Assembly (NCBI GenBank): GCA_022826865.1
Contig: JAJDUC010000043.1
Span: 62,001 to 126,000 of the forward strand
Direction: 5' to 3'
Length of the DNA stretch: 64,000 nucleotides
Source of the DNA: Anaerolineae bacterium
GTDB lineage: Bacteria; Chloroflexota; Anaerolineae; Aggregatilineales; Phototrophicaceae
Below are positions 1 through 9,530 of the stretch, piece by piece. Positions within the stretch are counted from its first letter, which is position 1. Every line of letters starts with the position of its first letter. The notes under the pieces were generated by a model, which did no database searches, had not been told where the DNA came from, and saw only the letters and a program-made list of their open reading frames with translations. The position numbers and the translations under genes were made by a program.

Positions 1-177
1 TTCAGCGCGGGGGACGACGACTTGACCCTCGTCAGCGCTGACGGCCGCGCCTGGCGGATCACCGAAGAAGCGCTGATCGGCGCCGACGGCGCGCGTCTGG
101 AGCGCATCGGCGGGCATCTGGCTTTCTGGTTCGGCTGGTTCGGCTTCTATCCGGAAACGCTGGTCTACGGCGAATAG
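1..177 (+). CDS. C-terminal fragment of a DUF3179-like protein (5' end outside window)
   Basis: The reading frame is open from base 1 and gives 58 residues before TAG at 175-177. The tail '[18 protein letters not shown]' resembles the conserved end of DUF3179 proteins, which close with a His-x-Ala-Phe-Trp-Phe-x-Trp segment followed by a 'P-[DE]-T' motif. The family has no established biochemical function. Only the end is visible, so the full length and any signal peptide cannot be judged. It converges on the minus-strand gene starting just 3 bases after its stop. Confidence 0.55.
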   Translation, partial: FSAGDDDLTLVSADGRAWRITEEALIGADGARLERIGGHLAFWFGWFGFYPETLVYGE

Positions 178-180
178 GCG

Positions 181-555
181 CTACTTGGGCTTGGAGCGGT
201 CGGCGCTTCCCAACCGCTCGATCTTCTCTTCAAGTATTTGCGGACTGAGGGAATCACGGTAAGCCTCGCGCACTAAAAATCGGCGAGCGGTGGTGGTGAG
301 ATTGCTATCGTGGATGCCGGCCGCTTCGAGCTCAAAGGCGGGTCCTGAGGTGCCATGATGTCTTCGCGCGGCGATAAGCGCGCCGACGCTGCCCCCGAGA
401 ATGCCGCCCATGATCGCGCCTTCGGGTAACCCGTCGGTGAAGACGAATACGCTGATAGCGCCTATGATGGTGCCGAGAAGAGGGGACGTGAAGTAAGATA
501 TACTCGCTATCATTTTGTGGTTTTTGCGGCTGGAATTATCGAATGAAGGTTTCAA
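181..555 (-). CDS. small glycine-zipper membrane protein, unknown function
   Basis: 124 residues if the TTG at 555 is used, preceded by a modest GGACAG; the first ATG would be at 513. Residues about 20-65 form two hydrophobic stretches rich in Gly/Ala ('GAIMGGILGGSVGALIAA'), the glycine-zipper pattern of small membrane-inserting proteins. The C-terminal half is polar and helical, with 'SPQILEEKIERLG'. No named family is recognised. The next gene downstream-to-upstream on the same strand (571-1278) and the one at 2177-2941 share the Gly-zipper style, so the three may be related accessory genes. Confidence 0.6.
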   Translation of the reverse strand: MKPSFDNSSRKNHKMIASISYFTSPLLGTIIGAISVFVFTDGLPEGAIMGGILGGSVGALIAARRHHGTSGPAFELEAAGIHDSNLTTTARRFLVREAYRDSLSPQILEEKIERLGSADRSKPK

Positions 556-570
556 AATCTGTCCATTTGG

Positions 571-1278
571 CTAGCGAATGCGGCGCATACGCAGTCGGCT
601 TCGGTAACGGGCAATAGCAATCTCTACCGCCGCACTTACTTGTGACCGCAATTGGCTACGGACCGCGTACTCTACCTCGTTCCGAAAACCTATGTTGTCA
701 TATCGTCCACATTCGATACTGATAATGTCGTAGAAATCGTCCTCAATTTGTTCCTCTATGTCATATTCATTTTGGTAGTCAGCCACGCCTTTGTTTGCAC
801 TTGCAACTGCACTCTCCACTGCGTCGTCAATATTGCTTTCGAGGTTGACATCAAGTTCAAAATGAACGGCTTCGATAACTTCGTCGATAGTGGCCTGGAG
901 ATCATATGATTCATTTTCATAGCTATTGAGGACGCGAGTCTCAGATGTTGGAATCGAATCTGTACGGTATTGTGTAACGTCGTTAGTACTGTCACGTTGT
1001 ATTTCATGTTTTCCAAAAAACACATAAATTGGCGTTCCTATTGCGCCGAAGAATGCCCCCACCATTGCCCCTAAAATAGCAGCTTCTGCTAAGTCTGCTC
1101 CGACTAGAATTCCCCCAATTGCGAACAGTGCGGCACCGCCTATCGCACCTCCAATGGCGCCAATGAAAGCTACTAAGGCAATCATGCCTACAACTAAAAC
1201 AATCGCACCGGCGATTGCTATAGCAACTATTCCTAACACAACCGTTACAACAGTCTCCACCTGGCGAACTCCTGACAT
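571..1278 (-). CDS. glycine-zipper membrane protein with acidic C-terminal domain, unknown function
   Basis: 235 residues from ATG at 1278 (a GTG at 1281 is also possible). Residues about 10-95 are strongly hydrophobic and Gly/Ala-rich, with several GxxxG-type repeats ('GAIGGAIGGAALFAIGG'), predicting two to four membrane passes. The rest (about 100-235) is soluble, acidic and rich in Glu/Asp/Tyr, ending in a basic tail ('RYRSRLRMRRIR'). Local base composition is clearly more AT-rich than the metabolic genes nearby, a possible sign of acquisition. No family or function is recognised. Confidence 0.6.
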   Translation of the reverse strand: MSGVRQVETVVTVVLGIVAIAIAGAIVLVVGMIALVAFIGAIGGAIGGAALFAIGGILVGADLAEAAILGAMVGAFFGAIGTPIYVFFGKHEIQRDSTNDVTQYRTDSIPTSETRVLNSYENESYDLQATIDEVIEAVHFELDVNLESNIDDAVESAVASANKGVADYQNEYDIEEQIEDDFYDIISIECGRYDNIGFRNEVEYAVRSQLRSQVSAAVEIAIARYRSRLRMRRIR

Positions 1279-1337
1279 CACAACCGATATAACGACTCAA
1301 AAGGTAGTATAGCCTTTAGTGTCTCCCATTGCGAAAG

Positions 1338-2081
1338 TCACACTGTGCCCCGCCGCGAGAAGAAAGCCTGCATGATTCCCCGCACCTCATCCGAGACCAG
1401 GCGCTGCCCGATCATCTCCAACTCGATGTCTATCGTGTCTTCGACCACCAGCGCCTTTCCCCGCCGCAGCAGCATCTTCGTCTGACGCAGCGCTTCGGGC
1501 GGCTTGGCCGCCAACTGCTCCGCCTTGGACCAGGCCAGCGCCTCCAAGTCTTCCGGGTCCAGCACTTGATTGACGATGCCGCAATCGTGTGCTTTCTCGG
1601 CGCTGAAGGCTTCGCCCAGCATCAGCAATTCCGCCGCCCGGACGTATCCCAGCATGCGCGGCAGCAGATAGGTCGATGCCGCCTCCGGCAAGAGCCCGAG
1701 GTCGATGAAGGCGAAATTGAACTTTGCGCCCGCGGCCGCGTAGACGAGATCGCAGTGCAGGAGCATGGTCACGCCCACGCCCACCGCCACGCCGTTGACC
1801 GCCGCCACGATCGGGACTTTAGCCGCGGCGATCGCGCGGATGAATTGCGCCGCGGCCGACGATTCGGGCTCCAGCAGGAAGCTGCTCAGGTCGTTGCCGG
1901 CGCAGAAGCTGTCTTCGCTGCCGGTGAGGAAGATGGCGTGGATGTCGCTGTCCGCATTAGCGCTTTCGATGGCTTCGCGCAGGGCATCGTACATGGCCGG
2001 GGTCAGCGCGTTTTTCTTCTGTGGCCGATTGATCTGGATGCGCAGGATGTGGTCGCTGAGGCTGGTGAGGATGTCCGACAT
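1338..2081 (-). CDS. enoyl-CoA hydratase/isomerase family protein (crotonase superfamily)
   Basis: 247 residues from ATG at 2081, preceded by AAGGAG at good spacing. The frame stays open upstream to 2225, but that would overlap the neighbouring gene and lacks a ribosome site. The crotonase fold is clear: 'INRPQKKNALTPAMYDAL', the oxyanion-hole segment 'GSEDSFCAGNDLSSF', and the second oxyanion segment 'AAVNGVAVGVGVTMLLHCDL'. The later 'LPEAASTYLLPRMLGYVRA' matches the usual Glu-containing helix. Crotonases hydrate or isomerise acyl-CoA esters; the exact substrate cannot be told. It sits between Gly-zipper genes with no obvious functional link. Confidence 0.9.
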   Translation of the reverse strand: MSDILTSLSDHILRIQINRPQKKNALTPAMYDALREAIESANADSDIHAIFLTGSEDSFCAGNDLSSFLLEPESSAAAQFIRAIAAAKVPIVAAVNGVAVGVGVTMLLHCDLVYAAAGAKFNFAFIDLGLLPEAASTYLLPRMLGYVRAAELLMLGEAFSAEKAHDCGIVNQVLDPEDLEALAWSKAEQLAAKPPEALRQTKMLLRRGKALVVEDTIDIELEMIGQRLVSDEVRGIMQAFFSRRGTV

Positions 2082-2176
2082 TGCGCTTTCTCCTTGCATT
2101 GGCAACGACTGCATTTTAACGCGGACTTCTTGAAGATGCAGATTAGGGGGATACGTGACAGCCCCCTCTAATTCCT

Positions 2177-2941
2177 CTAATGGCTGCAAGCTGCCGCCAC
2201 TTGCGCGGGATTCAGCTTGAACCACTCACGCCCGACTCCTGTATTCGGCAGGTTTTGGCTGGCATACGTGGCATGCATGGAAACTTCCAACGCTTTCATG
2301 TTGTAAGTTGGGATGGTACAGACGATCTTCGGCTTGGCTCCGGACGGGCTTTTGATTTCTCCGAGACGTCGCTTGGGGTCTACGGACAAGCCTATCTTTT
2401 GCGCGCCAGAACCTGCATCGTCCAAAATGTAGATATAGCCGGTGGACCGTGTGGTCTTGGGCAAAAGCCTTCGGACCGGAGTCGGCAATCCCCTCTTAAC
2501 GCTTCTTAGCGCGGAAATACCGGCTTTTTCAATCGACATTGTTGTCGCATGTACACTGTTCCCAACCTGTTTCACCACCGGTCCCGCTACATCGTCGACC
2601 GCGCTGACGACGGGTTTTGCCACGTCGTCTATAACGTGGATGACCGGTTGCGCTATGTCATCGACCAGTTGCACCGCCGGCGCGATGACCGGCCCAACAA
2701 TTAGACCGACTGGTCCAAATATGCCACCGAAAACTGCTCCATCCTTACCGCCATTTAAGGCGCCATTCGCGGCATCTTCCAATACCGCTCTGTTTAATTC
2801 ACCTTGTTCATGCGCGCTTTGAACGCCTTCTACGACGGCGCCTAGGCCTGCGCCGGTCGCCGCCCCGATCACTGCGCCTACAGCTATTGCCTGGATGGCT
2901 TGCTGCACGAGGACGCCAATTGCCGGAATCGCGATAATCAT
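2177..2941 (-). CDS. Gly-zipper N-terminus fused to T5orf172/MUG113-type GIY-YIG domain
   Basis: 254 residues from ATG at 2941, with AAAGGA about 9 bases upstream. Residues 1-60 are hydrophobic and Gly-rich ('VGAVIGAATGAGLGAVVEG'). Residues 60-150 carry tandem 'VIDDVA.PVV' heptad-like repeats ('PVIHVIDDVAKPVVSAVDD'), likely helical. Residues about 165-254 show the compact GIY-YIG layout of T5orf172/MUG113 domains: 'GYIYILDD', then 'KIGLSVDPKRRLGEI', then 'ALEVSMHATY', then 'REWFKL'. GIY-YIG domains normally cut DNA; a membrane-attached form is unusual. The role is unknown. Confidence 0.7.
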   Translation of the reverse strand: MIIAIPAIGVLVQQAIQAIAVGAVIGAATGAGLGAVVEGVQSAHEQGELNRAVLEDAANGALNGGKDGAVFGGIFGPVGLIVGPVIAPAVQLVDDIAQPVIHVIDDVAKPVVSAVDDVAGPVVKQVGNSVHATTMSIEKAGISALRSVKRGLPTPVRRLLPKTTRSTGYIYILDDAGSGAQKIGLSVDPKRRLGEIKSPSGAKPKIVCTIPTYNMKALEVSMHATYASQNLPNTGVGREWFKLNPAQVAAACSH

Positions 2942-3024
2942 CTAAGGTATCCTTTCAGAACTATTTGTACTTGTTCCGATTGTATTCGCAGAGATGACAG
3001 ATAAATGCCCCAATAATCGGGGGA

Positions 3025-4164
3025 CTACACCTCCCCCAGCAGCCCCTCCACCGCCTCCAGCCTCTGGTCCACGCGATGATTCGCCAGCGCATGCGCCCGA
3101 GCCGCCGCGGCAATCCGCAGCCGCTCGTCGTCATGCGCCAGGTAATATCGCGCCTTCTCTCGCAGGTCGTCCGCATCGCTGAAGGTGACCAAATGCTCGC
3201 CATCGCGGAACCACTCATGCACGCCCGGCCGATCATCGACGATCTGAAAAGCGCCCAGCGCCGCGCTCTCGAAGAGGCGCATATTGCCGCCGTAGCGCAT
3301 AAAATCGCCATGGACGTTGATGCTGATCTTCACGGAAGACAGGACCTGCAGCATCCGCAGGCCCAAGGCGCCGCCGCGATGAAAGGGCTTGAGCGAGTCC
3401 GGCGCCTCATGCACGCTCCAGATGCCGAGGTCGAATTCGCGCAGGCTCTCCAGCGCCGCGACGCGCTCACTGTAGAGATTGTCTGGCATGAGCGTGCCGA
3501 CGAATCCCACATCGCAGAGGTATTCATTCGGCACATCGGTGATCGGCTGCGGCACATGCAACTCGGGGTCGATGCCGACATAAGGCAGGCATTCCACCCG
3601 CGGCGCGCCCAACTCCCGCCATTGCGTCCCGTGATAATAATCGTTGACCAGCACCAGGTCGTAGAGTGGCGCGGCCGTCCGCTCAATCGGATGGGAAAAG
3701 ACGATGGGCGAAACGCCGCTGACATAGATGATCTTGCAACTATGCGCGCGTTTCAGGCGCGCCAGTGTCTCCGGCAGGATGACGCGGTTGTCGCCCGAGA
3801 GCCAGATGAGATCGGGCTGGAAGCGCGCGGCTTGCGCGAGCAGAAGCTGATTGCGCCGGCGCAGGTCGGGATGCAGATGCGGCGGCAGGCGGCGCATCAA
3901 AGCGGCCATGGCTTTGCGCGGCGTCAAGCCGGCGCGATGCGCTTCCTGGCTTAGGTGGCTGATGTCGCGCGCGCCGTAACCAGGCAGATTGCGCCAGAAT
4001 ACGTCCAGGGCGTACCCGGCCTTGCGCAGCGCTCGCTCCCAGGCATGTTGTCCCATGCTGCGGGGGAAGAGCGGCGGGTCGCCCTCGGCGGGCGCGGCGT
4101 CGATGTCGCGCAGCAATTCTTCCGGGTGATGGAGGGTGGCGATGAATAAGACGCGGCGGGGCAT
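3025..4164 (-). CDS. glycosyltransferase, CgeB-like/group 1 (Glyco_trans_1_2 type)
   Basis: 379 residues from ATG at 4164 ('MPRRVLFIATLHHPEELL'), beginning 10 bases after the stop of the upstream gene. The N-terminal half is a Rossmann-like region ('LIWLSGDNRVILPETL', 'CKIIYVSGVSP'). The C-terminal half has the donor-binding pattern of PF13524-type transferases: 'SINVHGDFMRYGGNMRLFESAALGAF', then 'DDRPGVHEWF', then the 'FSDADDLREKARYYL' and 'RAHALANHRVDQRLEAVEGLL' helices. It probably transfers a sugar to a cell-surface acceptor in the cytosol; donor and acceptor are unknown. It is the last gene of the minus-strand run that starts with the dehydrogenase genes. Confidence 0.8.
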   Translation of the reverse strand: MPRRVLFIATLHHPEELLRDIDAAPAEGDPPLFPRSMGQHAWERALRKAGYALDVFWRNLPGYGARDISHLSQEAHRAGLTPRKAMAALMRRLPPHLHPDLRRRNQLLLAQAARFQPDLIWLSGDNRVILPETLARLKRAHSCKIIYVSGVSPIVFSHPIERTAAPLYDLVLVNDYYHGTQWRELGAPRVECLPYVGIDPELHVPQPITDVPNEYLCDVGFVGTLMPDNLYSERVAALESLREFDLGIWSVHEAPDSLKPFHRGGALGLRMLQVLSSVKISINVHGDFMRYGGNMRLFESAALGAFQIVDDRPGVHEWFRDGEHLVTFSDADDLREKARYYLAHDDERLRIAAAARAHALANHRVDQRLEAVEGLLGEV

Positions 4165-4174
4165 AGAAGGCAAG

Positions 4175-5167
4175 CTAATAGGCTTCTGCCCAGTAGTTCT
4201 GCCATAGGGCTTCGGGGCCAATGTCGGAGATCCGCCGAATCGCAGCCCACGTTAAGTTTCCGTCAAACTGGCCGGGCGAATCTCGAAAAAGCTTGCCATG
4301 GTTTTCAATAATGTATTTGTATAGACCTACAATTTCATCTTTTGCATTGGTATCTCCTCGCTGCCAATTTTCGTGCAGGAGTGAATCTTCAAATTTAGGC
4401 TGATGCAGCAGCCAATACAGTGTCAGAGATAGAACTGCGGCGTCATCGACCAAGCTTCGTGGATGACGGACGTCTTCTGCCACCAAATCCTTGGTGCTGA
4501 AAACATAGTTCTCCGCCAACATGAGCCTTGTCTTGTATTCGTATCCGACGCGCTTGTCGCTAATCAATCGCTCAACAACTTCTAGTAGCGGAAACAACTT
4601 AATCAACAGCTTGGTCTCCGGTGATACTCTATTTTGCACGGTCCAATAATTGATCCTGTCTCCCCATGTTTGGCGCCAAGCCATCCTTCCTCTGTTTTTG
4701 GTTGAGCGAATTCCAACCTCATCAAGCAACTCATTCAGATAGGCAACAATTTCGCGCGCAGTTTCAGGCAGCGCTTCATGTTCGTCGTGCTTGCACCTGT
4801 TCCATTCATTTAGAACTTTGCGAATCCTTCCGTCATTGAAGCATTCTGACTTGTAGCTAAAGGCATCTCTTAAGCTGAATGGAATTTGGTATTCCGTGTA
4901 AAACTCACTCCAAACTCCCAATCCCCATTTACGAATATCACCTTTCTCAAATTCAAAGCCCTTGAGGTCGGACTTCAGTTTTTCAGCGCTATTCGGATTA
5001 TTGGCAACCAAAATGCGGAGTAAGTCCCCGACCAGGCACTCCAAGAGAAGTTCGACGCCGCTCCCGGCTACCAACGTAGCAGCATGGTACAGCCTGTAGT
5101 GCATACACGCGTTGGCTTCTTCTCGGCGCAGATTGACAAGTTCGCGGTCGATTTCGCGAGGCATCAT
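4175..5167 (-). CDS. unknown protein with HEPN-like N-terminal half
   Basis: 330 residues from ATG at 5167 (a second ATG follows at once), with a strong AGGAGG 12 bases upstream. It starts 16 bases after the stop of the dehydrogenase E2 gene. The first 150 residues are mostly helical and end in 'NEWNRCKHDEHEAL'; Arg124-x5-His130 fits the loose R-x4-6-H signature of HEPN ribonuclease-fold domains. The second half is not recognised. The gene is visibly richer in A/T than its neighbours, suggesting transfer. A HEPN assignment would imply an RNase or defence role, but this rests on one short motif. Confidence 0.6.
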   Translation of the reverse strand: MMPREIDRELVNLRREEANACMHYRLYHAATLVAGSGVELLLECLVGDLLRILVANNPNSAEKLKSDLKGFEFEKGDIRKWGLGVWSEFYTEYQIPFSLRDAFSYKSECFNDGRIRKVLNEWNRCKHDEHEALPETAREIVAYLNELLDEVGIRSTKNRGRMAWRQTWGDRINYWTVQNRVSPETKLLIKLFPLLEVVERLISDKRVGYEYKTRLMLAENYVFSTKDLVAEDVRHPRSLVDDAAVLSLTLYWLLHQPKFEDSLLHENWQRGDTNAKDEIVGLYKYIIENHGKLFRDSPGQFDGNLTWAAIRRISDIGPEALWQNYWAEAY

Positions 5168-5183
5168 GATATTTTATCGCCTC

Positions 5184-6410
5184 CTAAACCCCACCCAAAT
5201 CCAACAGACGAAGCGGATTCTCAATCAGTTCGCGCAGGTGGTTCATGAAGGCCGCGCCCTCGGCGCCGTTGCTGACGCGGTGGTCGACGCTCAGCGTCAT
5301 GTTCATCCGCGTGCCCACGCCCAGACTGCCATCGTCCAGCACAACCGGCACGCGCCGCGACGAAGAAACGGCGAGGATGCCCGCCTCCGGCGAACTGATA
5401 ATGGCGGAAAAGTCCTTGACATTGAAGGGCCCCAGGTTGCTGATGGTGAAGGTGGCGCCGCGGATATCGTCCGGCTTGATGCGGCCCACGCGCGCGCGCT
5501 CGTACATCGCCAGGTTGTTGACCGCCATTTCGCTCAGTCGGATGGTATCGGCGTCATGACAGACGACGTTGACCAAGCCGTTATCCGGCAAGGCGACGGC
5601 GATGCCGATATTGATGCGGCTGTGCTTCACGAAGCGGTCGCCGTAATAATGTGTATTCAGGTTCGGGAATTCCCGCAGCGCCAGCGCCAGCGCCTTGATC
5701 AGCATGTCGTTGACGCTAAGCTTGACGCCCCGTTCGGCCAAGGCGCCGTTGATTTCCGCCCGCAGCGCCAGCAGCGGCGCCACATTGGCTTCGACCGTGA
5801 CGTAAAAATGGGGTGTATTGCTCTTGCTGCGCACTGTGCCGTCGGCGATTGCGCGGCGCATTCGCGAAAGCGGGATCTCTTCGACATCGGCTTCCGGCGC
5901 CTTGCCCCAGGTGGCCTGGCCGGCGGTCGCGGCAGCCGTGACCGGCGCGGGCGGCAGCATCGGCGTCGCCGACAGATCTTCGACATCGGCTTTCACGATT
6001 CGCCCGCCGGGCCCAGAGCCTTTCACGCGACTTAGGTCGATGCCTTTGTCGGCGGCGATCCGGCGCGCCAAGGGAGACGCTTTGATGTGCCCGTCGGCGG
6101 GCATCGCCCCGCCATTGGCGTCGGCCGGCGCCTCCGGCTCGCGCGCTGCGTCGGCTTGCGCCTTCTCCGCGGCTGGGGCCGAGGAATCACCCGCCGCGCC
6201 GATGACTGCAATGACGGCGCCTTCGCCCAACTCGTCGCCGGGTTCCGCGCGCAATTCCAGCAGTTGGCCGCTGCTGCTGGCTTCGATTTCCACCGTCGCC
6301 TTGTCCGCCTCGAACTCGGCGATAATATCGCCCGCGCTGACGGTATCGCCGATATCCTTCAGCCAATTGATCAGCAAGCCGTCCGTCGTGAGCTTGACTT
6401 CGTGCGCCAT
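5184..6410 (-). CDS. pdhC: 2-oxoacid dehydrogenase E2 (dihydrolipoamide acyltransferase)
   Basis: 408 residues, with ATG at 6410 directly abutting the stop of E1-beta. Order of domains: lipoyl domain (residues about 1-75, lipoyl-lysine site 'FEADKATVEIEA'), Ala/Pro/Glu-rich linker (80-105), peripheral subunit-binding domain ('ASPLARRIAADKGIDLSRV...GPGGRIVKADV', about 110-150), and the acyltransferase core from about 180. The core keeps 'FTISNLGPF' and the catalytic His in 'SVDHRVSNGAEG', but the usual Asp of the HxxxDG motif reads Asn. It carries acyl groups on lipoate from E1 to CoA. No lipoamide dehydrogenase (E3) gene lies in this window. Confidence 0.92.
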   Translation of the reverse strand: MAHEVKLTTDGLLINWLKDIGDTVSAGDIIAEFEADKATVEIEASSSGQLLELRAEPGDELGEGAVIAVIGAAGDSSAPAAEKAQADAAREPEAPADANGGAMPADGHIKASPLARRIAADKGIDLSRVKGSGPGGRIVKADVEDLSATPMLPPAPVTAAATAGQATWGKAPEADVEEIPLSRMRRAIADGTVRSKSNTPHFYVTVEANVAPLLALRAEINGALAERGVKLSVNDMLIKALALALREFPNLNTHYYGDRFVKHSRINIGIAVALPDNGLVNVVCHDADTIRLSEMAVNNLAMYERARVGRIKPDDIRGATFTISNLGPFNVKDFSAIISSPEAGILAVSSSRRVPVVLDDGSLGVGTRMNMTLSVDHRVSNGAEGAAFMNHLRELIENPLRLLDLGGV

Positions 6411-7397
6411 CTACACAATCTCCTTGACCGCATCCGCGACCTTTTGCGCATTGGGCAGCGCCAGCAATTCGATCTCTTTCGAATAGGGCAGGGGGACATC
6501 TTCGGCGGCGACCCGCTTGATGGGCGCATCCATATAGTCGAACATATTCTCTTGCAGCAGCGCCGCGATTTCAGAGCCGAAACTGTACATGGGCAGCGAT
6601 TCTTCGACGATCACGCAGCGGTTCGTCTTTTTGAAGCTGCTGTACACCAGGTCCATATCCAGCGGGCGCAGCCAGCGCAGATCCACAACTTCCGCCTCGA
6701 CGCCATCGCGCGCCAATTGCCGGGCCGCCTGCAGCGCCCAGTCGACGCCGCGGGCATAAGCCACCAGCGTGACATCGCCGCCCTCGCGCTTGATATCGCC
6801 TTTGCCGATGGGAATCAGGTAATCCCCGTCCAGATCATCGGGCATGGGGCTTGGTTTGGGATAAAGGGCGATGCTCTCGGTGAAGAGCACCGGGTTATCG
6901 TCGCGGATGGAGGCCTTCAACATGCCGTAGGCGTCCAATGAATTTGACGGGCAACCGACATAAATGCCCGGGAAATGCGCGAATATCGGTTCCGGCGCGT
7001 GCGAATGCGATGCGGTCGCCTGGTTGCCCCAGCCGCTGGCCGCCCGATACACCAACGGCGCCTTGAACATGCCGTCAAAAAAGTAGCGCACTTTGGCGGC
7101 GTGGTTGGCGATGGCGTCCAGCGCCAGGAAGGCGAAGTTGATGGTCATGAATTCCGCCACCGGCCGCAAACCGGCCAGCGCCGCGCCAACGGCAACCCCG
7201 CCGATCGCCATCTCGCTGATGGGCGTATCGCGGACGCGCCGCTCACCGAATTCTTCGAGGAAGCCCCGCGTGACCCGGTGTGTGCCTTGCCAATAGGCTA
7301 CCTCTTCGCCCATGACGAAGACGTTTTCGTCACGGCGCATTTCTTCTCGCAGCGCCCGGCGGATGGCTTCCCGCATGGCGACATTTCTAGCTGCCAT
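6411..7397 (-). CDS. pdhB: pyruvate dehydrogenase-type E1 component, beta subunit
   Basis: 328 residues from ATG at 7397, with GGTAGGA upstream. Typical E1-beta blocks are present: 'REAIRRALREEMRRDENVFVMGEEV', 'RVRDTPISEMAIGGVAVGAAL', 'PVAEFMTINFAFLALDAI', and the C-terminal 'VIVEESLPMYSFGSEIAAL' transketolase-C segment followed by 'PLPYSKEIE'. With E1-alpha it forms the thiamine-diphosphate heterotetramer that decarboxylates a 2-oxoacid. The order alpha-beta-E2 and close spacing make an operon. Pyruvate is the likely substrate; acetoin or branched-chain oxoacids are alternatives. Confidence 0.93.
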   Translation of the reverse strand: MAARNVAMREAIRRALREEMRRDENVFVMGEEVAYWQGTHRVTRGFLEEFGERRVRDTPISEMAIGGVAVGAALAGLRPVAEFMTINFAFLALDAIANHAAKVRYFFDGMFKAPLVYRAASGWGNQATASHSHAPEPIFAHFPGIYVGCPSNSLDAYGMLKASIRDDNPVLFTESIALYPKPSPMPDDLDGDYLIPIGKGDIKREGGDVTLVAYARGVDWALQAARQLARDGVEAEVVDLRWLRPLDMDLVYSSFKKTNRCVIVEESLPMYSFGSEIAALLQENMFDYMDAPIKRVAAEDVPLPYSKEIELLALPNAQKVADAVKEIV

Positions 7398-7474
7398 TGT
7401 TCCTACCTTGTCCGCTGCGCCTCGGATAACGAGTCTCTTGGCGAATTGGACCGGCCCGATGCACGCGCGCGGTT

Positions 7475-8506
7475 TCAGTCAATGCCGGCGCCGACGGAAC
7501 CCTCGCTCTTGTGCACCAGGTCGGAAGCGACATAAGCATTCCGCATCAAGTCTTCATAAGTCGCGGGCAGCTCGCTCGCTTCCGCGAATTTCACCGACTC
7601 GGCGACAATGCGTGCCGCATCGGCTTCATGGCCGGCGAGGATTGCCGCGACATCGCCGTATGCGCTCTCGATGCAATCGCGCAGGATCTTGATCGGCTCG
7701 CGCGTGGCCATCCATTCTTGCAGTTCCGCCGACATATCGTCGCGCGCGTCATATTGCTTGTCCGACACGCCGTGCCCGCGATAGCGATAGGTCACATGCT
7801 CAATGACGGCCGGGCCCTTCCGCCGCGCGTATTCCACCGCTTTGGACGCGACCGCATAAACTTCCAGCGCGTTCTGCGCATCCACGCGGCCAAAGCTCTT
7901 GATGCCGTAAGCCTCGGCTTTACGATGCAGCTCGACCTGTCCGCTGGCGCGCGCGACCTCTGTGCCCATGCCATAGCCGTTGTTCTCGATGATCCAAACC
8001 ACCGGCAAATCCCAAATGGCGCTCATATTCAGCGATTCATGGAAGTAGCCATTGTTGGTTGCGCCATCGCCGACGTAGGTCATGGTCACGTCGTCCTCGC
8101 CGCGATACTTGCTGGCCAGCGCGATGCCCGCCGCCAGGGGCAAGTGCCCGCCGACGATGGCATAGCCGCCCCAGAAGTTATGTTCGGCGGAAGCCAGGTG
8201 CATGGAGCCGCCTTTGCCGCCGCTGGATCCGGTTTTCTTGCCCATCATCTCCGCCATGACCGCCTTGGGGTCCATGCCCAGGATGAGACCAATGCCGTGA
8301 TCGCGGTAGGCGGTAATGACATGATCGGTCTTGCGCAGAGCCGCCATAGAGCCGACGCCGCTGGCTTCGTGGCCGCTGTAAAGGTGGAGGTAGACGCCGG
8401 TGATGCGCTTCTCTTCGTAGAGCCGGTGGCAGGTCTCTTCGAACTCGCGAATCAGCACCATCTGCCGATACCAGTCGAGGAGCATCTCCTTCGTTGGCGC
8501 CGCCAT
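7475..8506 (-). CDS. pdhA: pyruvate dehydrogenase-type E1 component, alpha subunit
   Basis: 343 residues from ATG at 8506 (GAAGGAAA about 8 bases upstream); the frame is open 20 codons further but without a better site. The thiamine-diphosphate motif is clear: 'GDGATNNGYFHESLN' starts the GDG-x(about 27)-NN block that closes with 'IIENNGYG'. 'HLYSGHEASGVG', 'YRDHG', 'GGKGGSMH' and 'YRYRGHGVSDK' match E1-alpha of pyruvate dehydrogenase/acetoin dehydrogenase. First gene of the operon. A divergent promoter region (8507-8671) separates it from the methyltransferase cassette. Confidence 0.93.
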   Translation of the reverse strand: MAAPTKEMLLDWYRQMVLIREFEETCHRLYEEKRITGVYLHLYSGHEASGVGSMAALRKTDHVITAYRDHGIGLILGMDPKAVMAEMMGKKTGSSGGKGGSMHLASAEHNFWGGYAIVGGHLPLAAGIALASKYRGEDDVTMTYVGDGATNNGYFHESLNMSAIWDLPVVWIIENNGYGMGTEVARASGQVELHRKAEAYGIKSFGRVDAQNALEVYAVASKAVEYARRKGPAVIEHVTYRYRGHGVSDKQYDARDDMSAELQEWMATREPIKILRDCIESAYGDVAAILAGHEADAARIVAESVKFAEASELPATYEDLMRNAYVASDLVHKSEGSVGAGID

Positions 8507-8606
8507 CGCGTTTCCTTCGTCGATGATTGTTGTTTGTCGTTCCATATCAGTCGGCAAGTATAACATAGATGATTCGAGTTTTTGTATTGCGGCTTTATGG
8601 CGCGGC

Positions 8607-9522
<916 letters not shown>

Positions 9523-9530
9523 GGGGAAGC

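Noticed and set aside
1329..2171. 280-residue plus-strand frame across the enoyl-CoA hydratase gene
   Set aside because: It is the antisense shadow of a gene with clear crotonase motifs; composition is Arg/His/Gln-rich and has no domain.
3076..3954. 292-residue plus-strand frame opposite the glycosyltransferase
   Set aside because: Antisense to a well-supported gene; no ribosome site or motif.
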